Of a stretch of DNA of 17,365 nucleotides, positions 1 through 5,653 are shown piece by piece. The first letter of the stretch is position 1. The number at the start of each line of letters is the position of its first letter. The notes under the pieces are model-generated. The model was given only the letters and a program-made list of their open reading frames with translations, was not told where the DNA came from and did no database searches. Source of the DNA: a bacterium (GTDB taxonomy: Bacteria > UBP6 > JAFGXH01); contig JAMOQH010000039.1 in NCBI GenBank assembly GCA_027064085.1, positions 1-17,365 of the forward strand. The letters are read 5' to 3'. A program made the translations under genes and the position numbers.

Positions 1-1002
1 TACCTATGAGGAATTGAAACGTGATACCACAGTCATTGCCTATTACAATTAATTATTCTTTTTACTTTACCTATGAGGAATTGAAACAGATTCTTTTTAC
101 AGATTAGATTTTGACGAATATTCTTTTTACTTTACCTATGAGGAATTGAAACGAAAATCCCAAAACTTCTTGTGCCATTTCTTTTGTCTTTTTACTTTAC
201 CTATGAGGAATTGAAACCTTAATATTTTATTTAAATCTTCAATTTTCATATTCTTTTTACTTTACCTATGAGGAATTGAAACGATGAAATGTTTATATCA
301 GATAAAGCTAATAATACTTTTTACTTTACCTATGAGGAATTGAAACCTCTTTTTCATTTCTCCTCCTTATTTATCATAGATGCTTTTTACTTTACCTATG
401 AGGAATTGAAACAAGAGCAAGTCAAGACGAATATGAGTTTTTTGGAGACTTTTTACTTTACCTATGAGGAATTGAAACAAAATAAATAAAGACAAAGAAA
501 CAATAAATACAGAAACTTTTTACTTTACCTATGAGGAATTGAAACATATATTTATTCATTTCCTGCAATGTATTAAAAACTCTTTTTACTTTACCTATGA
601 GGAATTGAAACTATTGAATACGAGAAATTATTATTTCTATCTCTTCATCTTTTTACTTTACCTATGAGGAATTGAAACTCTTTAGAGTAGTCTTTTAATA
701 TCTTAGATAAGTTATCTTTTTACTTTACCTATGAGGAATTGAAACTTTATGTTGTTTTCCGCAATACTTAATTTATACATCCTTTTTACTTTACCTATGA
801 GGAATTGAAACATGTATTTTTTTGTTTTAATAGTGCTAAAAGCCATTCTTTTTACTTTACCTATGAGGAATTGAAACCCAAATCACTATAGTTTGGTATG
901 TTCTTAAATTGACTTTTTACTTTACCTATGAGGAATTGAAACATTTTTCGTGAAATTTTACTTGCTCTTGAATATGTTTCTTTTTACTTTACCTATGAGG
1001 AA

Positions 1003-1080
1003 GTTTCACCTACATAAGAGAATGAATAAACTTATTCTTTTATTTTGTACTAGAGAAATACCCGAAACCAGCATAGCTGT
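1003..1080 (+). mobile_element. Small structured insert, unit A alone, inside a CRISPR repeat
   Basis: A 78-bp sequence splits the repeat that begins at 980. The left 23 nt (980-1002, ending GAGGAA) and the right 9 nt (1081-1089, AATTGAAAC) together make the complete repeat with AA present on both sides, which looks like a 2-bp target duplication. A normal 37-nt spacer follows at 1090-1126. The insert begins GTTTCACC, has GAAAC at 1064-1068 that can pair with GTTTC at 1003-1007, contains an inner palindrome GAATA/TATTC (1024-1037), and ends with stem-loop CAGC-ATA-GCTG at 1069-1079. It is too short to encode a transposase, so if mobile it is a MITE-like passenger. The same unit recurs at 1282 and 1559. 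The strand is given only by the repeat orientation. Confidence 0.8.
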
Positions 1081-1281
1081 AATTGAAACTATCTTTGCCA
1101 GAAACCATCAGAGTCCTCATGATAAACTTTTTACTTTACCTATGAGGAATTGAAACATTACAATTATACGATTTTCTAAATTGTTAATTTTATCTTTTTA
1201 CTTTACCTATGAGGAATTGAAACTATTTATCAAATAATTTATTTATTATTCCATTCAACTTTTTACTTTACCTATGAGGAA

Positions 1282-1438
1282 GTTTCACCTACATAAGAGA
1301 ATGAATAAACTTATTCTTTTATTTTGTACTAGAGAAATACCCGAAACCAGCATAGCTGTAAATTTCAGTTTCACAAGTTTATTAAGAGTTTATTCCGTAT
1401 TTATTTACCAAAGTGATACCTGAAATCAGCATAGCTGT
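1282..1438 (+). mobile_element. Small structured insert, units A and B in tandem, inside a CRISPR repeat
   Basis: This insert lies at the same nucleotide of the repeat (left part 1259-1281, right part AATTGAAAC at 1439-1447) as the one at 1003. Unit A (1282-1359) is identical to the first copy. Two A residues (1360-1361) separate it from unit B (1362-1438, 77 bp). B is related in architecture: its ends ATTTCAG (1362-1368) and CTGAAAT (1420-1426) pair, with a further TCAC/GTGA helix inside (1371-1374 with 1413-1416). It closes with the same CAGC-ATA-GCTG stem-loop (1427-1437). No coding capacity is seen. Confidence 0.8.
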
Positions 1439-1447
1439 AATTGAAAC

Positions 1448-1545
1448 TTGTATTCTATTTTGGGTAACTTTAGATTTAAATGCTTTGTCTAGCTCCTTGT
1501 TGGGTTAATTTTATACTTTGCATTAGGTTTTAGAACAACAAGGGC
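1448..1545. other. 98-bp decayed spacer region with an inverted repeat
   Basis: The distance between the handle ending at 1447 and the next repeat fragment at 1546 is far longer than any spacer. It contains CCTTGTTG (1495-1502) and its exact complement CAACAAGG (1536-1543), 33 nt apart, extendable to GC/GC with one bulged T. A degenerate repeat may start at 1483, exactly one 35-nt spacer after 1447 (CTTT, CCT and GG coincide), but agreement is only about 11 of 30 positions. It may be one old spacer plus a lost repeat, or another small insertion. Confidence 0.4.
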
Positions 1546-1558
1546 TACCTATGAGGAA

Positions 1559-1715
1559 GTTTCACCTACATAAGAGAATGAATAAACTTATTCTTTTATT
1601 TTGTACCAGAGAAATACCCGAAACCAGCATAGCTGTAAATTTCAGTTTCACAAGTTTATTAAGAGTTTATTCCGTATTTATTTACCAAAGTGATACCTGA
1701 AATCAGCATAGCTGT
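1559..1715 (+). mobile_element. Third insert copy, units A and B, in a decayed CRISPR repeat
   Basis: Unit A (1559-1636) matches the other copies except for C instead of T at 1607. AA (1637-1638) and unit B (1639-1715) match the second copy exactly. The left flank keeps only TACCTATGAGGAA of the repeat (1546-1558). The right flank is AATTG followed by unrelated sequence, so the handle is truncated. The insertion point is again directly after GAGGAA. This copy marks the recognisable end of the array. Confidence 0.78.
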
Positions 1716-1782
1716 AATTGTGGGATTTAAAGTGATAAAAACTTACATCGTAAGGATTGAGCTGAAATCTTAAAATAGTATA
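1716..1782. other. Array-to-kinase junction with a possible repeat relic
   Basis: Between the last insert and the kinase stop there is a short perfect hairpin CTTAC-ATC-GTAAG (1742-1754) followed by GATTGA. This repeats the order seen elsewhere in the array: small stem-loop, one or two bases, then ATTGA of the handle. It may be a strongly diverged repeat end. There is no T-run directly after the hairpin, so it is a poor terminator on the plus strand. Confidence 0.3.
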
Positions 1783-3189
1783 TTATTTTTTGTTTAAAAT
1801 CATCTTAAAGTCTTTAGGAGCTAATGGCTTATTATATACTGCTTCTATTCCATACATTTTTAATTCTTCATCCGTAACATGGTTTCCCCAGCCTGTATAT
1901 AGTACGAATCTTGGAGGGGTTATGTTATTTTCTTCTGAGAATTTTAATATGAATTTAGCTACATCGAATCCAGATACTTCGTCCATTCCTAAATCCGAAA
2001 TAATTAAATCAATTTCTTTAAATTTTTTTCTAAAAATAGCAATTGCTTGATTACCAGAATTTGCTTTTAATATTTCTGCTCCAGATATTTTTTCTAATAT
2101 TTTTGCTGTTGTATTTACAATAATTCTTTCATCATCAATAAGTAGAATTTTTTTTGGGATTTTTTGTAAATTTTCTTTTAGAGAAGTGGTTGATAATAGC
2201 TCTTGATTTGTGTCACAGGAGTCTTTACTTTTATAAGGTAATGATATACTAACTTCACTACCAAAATGTTCTCTAGTTTTAAATTTAATTGTTCCTTTAT
2301 GTTTTCTTATAATGCCATAGGCATAAGATAAACCTAAACCCTTCCTTTTTAATTTTTTAGTTGTAAAAAATGGTTCAAACACTCTTTCTTTACTTTGCCA
2401 ATCCATTCCTATACCGGTATCAGATATAATGACATCAACAAGCCCCTTTCTTGTTTCTTGTGATTTTATGGTAAGAGTTCCTCCTTTTGTCATGGCCTCA
2501 AGAGCATTTTTTATAATATGAATAATTGCTAAGAGCATATCGTCATAAGAGCCGTTAATAGTGTATTCTTTTTGATAATTTTTTATTATTTCAAATTTTA
2601 TTTTTTTTAAAGATGCTTGTGAGTCCCAAATTGGTTGGTTTCTTTTTATGGCTTCATCAATTAAGTTACTTAGTGAATAAGGCTTTGTATGCATATAGCC
2701 TGATATATTACTTGAATATAAATTAACTGTGTCTACTATTTTCTGTATTCTGTTAACAGATTCATTAATTGTTTTATTTTTGCAAATTTCTTTTTCTTTT
2801 TCTAAATTATTTTTAATAATCGTTATTAGATTATAGAAAATATGAGATAATGATGCTGAAAATTGATTAATTATTTCTCTTCTTATGGAATTAATTAAGG
2901 TTTGCCTAATTATTTCTATGTGTATAACTATTAAATTATCTACCTTTTCTGCATGAATAAAGACTCTTTTATTAGGGATATCAAATGGCATAGTAATTCT
3001 TTTTTGATTTGATTTAAAATTTGTTTTTGTATATAGTAAAACCTCTTGGTATTCAATGTATACTTGTTTAGAAAATCTTTCAAATGCTTTATTAAAAAAT
3101 AAAAAATTATAGTTTTCATCTGTAATGATTGTTGGAACATAAAGAGTATTTAATAAGTTTTCGTTAATATTAGCCATAAACAAATCCAT
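1783..3189 (-). CDS. Soluble hybrid histidine kinase with C-terminal receiver domain
   Basis: This is a 468-aa signalling protein. Residues about 10-95 look like a divergent PAS-type sensor. The DHp helix carries the likely phosphorylated His116 (SLSHIFYNL), resembling the HDFNNLL type. The ATPase domain has the N box HIIKNALEAM (N228), G1 SDTGIGM (D257), FEPFFTTK and G2 GLGLSYAYG. After a linker near 320-345, a receiver domain (347-468) shows the acidic pair D352/D353, phospho-acceptor D399, T432 and K454 with following proline. No transmembrane segment or signal peptide is visible, so the signal is probably cytoplasmic. No separate response regulator or DNA-binding output lies nearby, so its partner is unknown. 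The start is uncertain: Met5 (codon at 3177) is an alternative and neither has a strong ribosome binding site. Confidence 0.93.
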   Translation of the reverse strand: MDLFMANINENLLNTLYVPTIITDENYNFLFFNKAFERFSKQVYIEYQEVLLYTKTNFKSNQKRITMPFDIPNKRVFIHAEKVDNLIVIHIEIIRQTLINSIRREIINQFSASLSHIFYNLITIIKNNLEKEKEICKNKTINESVNRIQKIVDTVNLYSSNISGYMHTKPYSLSNLIDEAIKRNQPIWDSQASLKKIKFEIIKNYQKEYTINGSYDDMLLAIIHIIKNALEAMTKGGTLTIKSQETRKGLVDVIISDTGIGMDWQSKERVFEPFFTTKKLKRKGLGLSYAYGIIRKHKGTIKFKTREHFGSEVSISLPYKSKDSCDTNQELLSTTSLKENLQKIPKKILLIDDERIIVNTTAKILEKISGAEILKANSGNQAIAIFRKKFKEIDLIISDLGMDEVSGFDVAKFILKFSEENNITPPRFVLYTGWGNHVTDEELKMYGIEAVYNKPLAPKDFKMILNKK

Positions 3190-3200
3190 TTATTTTAAGG

Positions 3201-3229
3201 AAAGTATCATTTGGTAAAAAGAAAATCAA
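3201..3229 (-). promoter_or_regulatory. Possible promoter of the histidine kinase
   Basis: On the minus strand TTGATT (3224-3229) and TACTTT (3201-3206) are separated by 17 bp. Initiation would fall only a few bases from the first possible start codon, so either the message has almost no leader or the Met5 start is used. The AT-richness makes chance matches likely. Confidence 0.3.
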
Positions 3230-3284
3230 GTATTTTTTGTTTTTGTCTTAAATTAACAATTTTAGAGTAAATTTCTGCTAAAAA

Positions 3285-3313
3285 TTGTATTATTATTCAG
3301 AATATTTTATTAT
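3285..3313 (+). promoter_or_regulatory. Possible promoter of the CpaF-type ATPase gene
   Basis: TTGTAT (3285-3290) and TATTAT (3308-3313) have 17-bp spacing. The predicted start of transcription is about 20 bases before the ATG at 3339, which has a good ribosome binding site AGGGAG at 3328-3333. Confidence 0.4.
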
Positions 3314-3338
3314 ATGGTTGTTTTATTAGGGAGTATTT

Positions 3339-5003
3339 ATGGCAGGTGGACAGAATATTTATGAAGAATCGTTACGAACATTTTTAAAACCTATTGCAGA
3401 ATATATTGATGATGCCGCGGTTTCTGAAATAATGATTAATGGGTATAAAGATATTTATATTGAAAAGGGTGGTAAACTAACAAAAGTTGAAAGTAATTTT
3501 ACAGAAAGAGGAGTTACAACACTAGCTGTTAATATTGCTCAATTTGTTGGGCGTCAAATAAATGAAGCAAATCCTAGGCTTGATGCTAGGCTTCCTGATG
3601 GTTCTCGTATCCACGTTGTTATTCCTCCGATTGCCAAGAATGGGGTTATTATTTCAATTCGTAAATTCTTTAAAGAGAAGTTAACTGTTCAAAGGCTTAT
3701 TGATTTTGGTTCATTTACTCCAGAAATGGCAAGATTTATTCAAGTAAGTGTTGAAATGGCTAAAAATATGATAATATCAGGTGGTACTGGTAGTGGTAAA
3801 ACAACACTGCTTAATGTTTTATCAAACTATATTCCAGCCTCACAAAGAATTATTACTATGGAAGATGCATTAGAACTACAATTAGCAAATGAACATGTGG
3901 TTAGATTTGAAACTAGACATCCTGATAAATTTGGTAAAGGGGCTGTAACAATGGGTGATTTACTTCACTCATCACTTAGATTAAGGCCGGATAGGATTAT
4001 TCTTGGTGAGGTTAGAGGTGGAGAGTGTTTTGATTTATTACAGGCTATGAATACTGGTCATGGAGGCTCTATGGCTACTGTTCATGCTAATAATCCAATT
4101 GAAACTTTAAGCCGTTTAGAATCTCTTGTTTTATTGGGAGGTATTGAATTGCCTTTGAGGGCTATTAGGGCTCAGGTAACTGGTGCAATACAAATTATTG
4201 TATCTGCTGCTAGATATAGTGATGGCTCAAGAAGAGTTGGGCATATTTCTGAAGTATTACCCCTTAATGAAAAAGGTGATTATGTAATGCAGGATATCTT
4301 TATATATACACAAACCCATAAAGATGAAGATGGTAAAATACATGGTTATAGTGCTCCTACTGGAGTATTACCAAGTTTTTTTCATAAATTAAAAGCTTCA
4401 GGTTATCATGATATGGATGAAAGTTTTTTTAATCCTAAAACTTATGGTTACGATGTCCCTCCATTATTTATGGGAAAAAGCTATTTTACGGGTATTGCTG
4501 AGGCATATAGAAAACATGATGATGAAGATGATAAAAAAATAATTTCAGTGTCAAAGCCTAAAAAGGAAGAAAGTGTTAAAAAAGATGTTAAAAAAAATAA
4601 AAATTCAAGTCCTAAAAAAACAAAAAAAGAAGAAATTGATGATGCTTTTAGCTTAGATGGTATTGATGATAAAAAAGAAAAAAATATTGCTATAAAAGAA
4701 AAAATTCCTAAAAAAGAAGTTAAAAAAGAAGCTAAAAAAGAAGCTAAAAAAGAAGTTCCAGTAGTTGCCTCTCCTACAATTGAGGCATCTAAAAAAGTTA
4801 AAAAGAAACTTACAGATGCTGAAAAACGAGAATTATTACTAAAAAGAAAACGAAAATTAATATTAAAAAAGAAAAAAGAAGCTTTATTAAAAAGGAAACA
4901 AGAAGAGGAAAATAAAAAACAGGAAAAAGCTAGTAAAGAAGACGAAAATAATAATGTAACTAGTCCTTTTGATGATGATGATGATGGTTGGGATGATTTT
5001 TAA
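3339..5003 (+). CDS. cpaF: CpaF/TadA-type secretion ATPase with long charged C-terminal tail
   Basis: This is a type II/IV secretion-family ATPase that normally forms a hexamer on the cytoplasmic side of the inner membrane and powers a Tad pilus or related machine. The core covers residues about 1-310: a CpaF-like N-terminal domain with ISEIMINGYKDIYIEKGG-like sequence, Walker A GGTGSGKTT (148-156), Asp box ITMEDALEL, Walker B RIILGEVRGGE (219-229), and His box GHGGSMATVHAN (240-251). From about residue 390 a 165-residue tail is dominated by Lys and Glu runs (KKEAKKEAKKE) and ends in an acidic DDDDDGWDDF. This tail is absent from ordinary CpaF proteins. No tadB, tadC, prepilin or secretin gene is near, so its machine lies elsewhere or it works alone. 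The stop overlaps the next start (TAATG). Confidence 0.9.
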   Translation: MAGGQNIYEESLRTFLKPIAEYIDDAAVSEIMINGYKDIYIEKGGKLTKVESNFTERGVTTLAVNIAQFVGRQINEANPRLDARLPDGSRIHVVIPPIAKNGVIISIRKFFKEKLTVQRLIDFGSFTPEMARFIQVSVEMAKNMIISGGTGSGKTTLLNVLSNYIPASQRIITMEDALELQLANEHVVRFETRHPDKFGKGAVTMGDLLHSSLRLRPDRIILGEVRGGECFDLLQAMNTGHGGSMATVHANNPIETLSRLESLVLLGGIELPLRAIRAQVTGAIQIIVSAARYSDGSRRVGHISEVLPLNEKGDYVMQDIFIYTQTHKDEDGKIHGYSAPTGVLPSFFHKLKASGYHDMDESFFNPKTYGYDVPPLFMGKSYFTGIAEAYRKHDDEDDKKIISVSKPKKEESVKKDVKKNKNSSPKKTKKEEIDDAFSLDGIDDKKEKNIAIKEKIPKKEVKKEAKKEAKKEVPVVASPTIEASKKVKKKLTDAEKRELLLKRKRKLILKKKKEALLKRKQEEENKKQEKASKEDENNNVTSPFDDDDDGWDDF

Positions 5004-5653
5004 TGAAAACTTTATTAATTACTGGGGCAAGTAGGGGAATTGGTTTAGAAATAGTAAAATCTTTGGAGCAAGAATACCATGTTATTAACATTTCAAGAAG
5101 TTTAGGAGCTTTAAAAGAGTTAAATATTGAACATATTGAGCTTGATTTATCAGATAGTAATAATTTTTCTAAACTTGAAAATATATTAAAAAATAAAAAA
5201 ATAGATGTATTAATTAATAATGCTGGTGGTGGGGCTCACTCTAAAATACAAAATGTTTCAATAGAAAAAATGCAAGAAGCTATTAATTTAAATTTAAATA
5301 CTGCTATAATTTTAACTAAAATCGTATCTAAAGATATGATTAAAAATAAATCAGGGCAAATTATTAATATTGCATCAATTCATGCTTTGAGTGGCAATGC
5401 TAATTCATCATTATATTCAGCTGCTAAATTTGGCTTAAGAGGTTTTAGTGAATCAATTTATTCTGAATTAAAAAAACATAGTATAAAAGTTACTACTATT
5501 TATCCGGATTTGGTTGATACTGCATTGCTACCAAAATCATTTAAAGGTAGAGATAAAATTTTAAAACCTGAAAATATATCAAATATTATTAATTATATAT
5601 TAAATTTACCCGAAAATATTGTAATTAAGGATTTAACTGTTAGTTATATTTAG
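5003..5653 (+). CDS. Short-chain dehydrogenase/reductase (SDR), NAD(P)-dependent
   Basis: A classical-type Rossmann-fold oxidoreductase of 216 aa, at the short end for the family. The cofactor-binding motif is TGASRGIG (7-14), NNAG is at 72-75, and catalytic residues are S125, Y138 and K142 (YSAAK), with an Asn in NLN near 97-99. The C-terminal substrate loop is brief, so the substrate cannot be told. Its ATG overlaps the ATPase stop by one base, so it is translationally coupled to a secretion ATPase with no obvious functional link. Its stop overlaps the convergent mutS2 stop by 4 bp, leaving no room for a terminator. Confidence 0.92.
   Translation: MKTLLITGASRGIGLEIVKSLEQEYHVINISRSLGALKELNIEHIELDLSDSNNFSKLENILKNKKIDVLINNAGGGAHSKIQNVSIEKMQEAINLNLNTAIILTKIVSKDMIKNKSGQIINIASIHALSGNANSSLYSAAKFGLRGFSESIYSELKKHSIKVTTIYPDLVDTALLPKSFKGRDKILKPENISNIINYILNLPENIVIKDLTVSYI

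Larger units (their letters stand above)
1..1558 (+). CRISPR. CRISPR array, trailer-side part, type I-B/III-like repeat
   Basis: The direct repeat is 30 bp, starting CTTTTTAC and ending GAATTGAAAC. Complete identical copies start at 58, 123, 188, 253, 317, 383, 449, 516, 582, 649, 716, 782, 848, 913, 1127 and 1194. A 20-nt piece is cut by the window edge at 1-20. Repeats starting at 980 and 1259 are interrupted after 23 nt, and only 13 nt of a last one remain at 1546-1558. Spacers are 34-37 nt and all different. The 3' ATTGAAAC matches the 8-nt crRNA handle of Cas6-processed type I-B and type III arrays, and the repeat has a small CCT-ATG-AGG palindrome just before it. Transcription is therefore inferred as left to right, with leader and cas genes to the left of the window. 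Decay of repeats at the right end fits a trailer. The subtype cannot be fixed without cas genes. Confidence 0.97.

Noticed and set aside
93-100. CTTTTTAC, the first 8 nt of the repeat, inside a spacer
   Set aside because: A T-rich 8-mer is expected by chance in this composition, and the spacer has normal length.
289-489. Open frame across CRISPR repeats with a repeated FYFTYEELK peptide
   Set aside because: The repeat peptide is simply the 30-bp CRISPR repeat read in one frame; spacers change the frame content and there is no ribosome site.
878-897. Palindromic CCAAA/TTTGG within a spacer
   Set aside because: Spacer content reflects the captured target; one imperfect palindrome is unremarkable.
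1069-1079. CAGCATAGC resembles part of the Streptococcus pyogenes Cas9 tracrRNA anti-repeat
   Set aside because: Nine bases of a short palindrome are not informative, and the array repeat is of type I-B/III character, not type II.
950-1153. Open frame spanning an interrupted repeat and unit A
   Set aside because: It depends on repeat and insert sequence, is short, has no ribosome binding site, and unit A is not kept in a constant frame.
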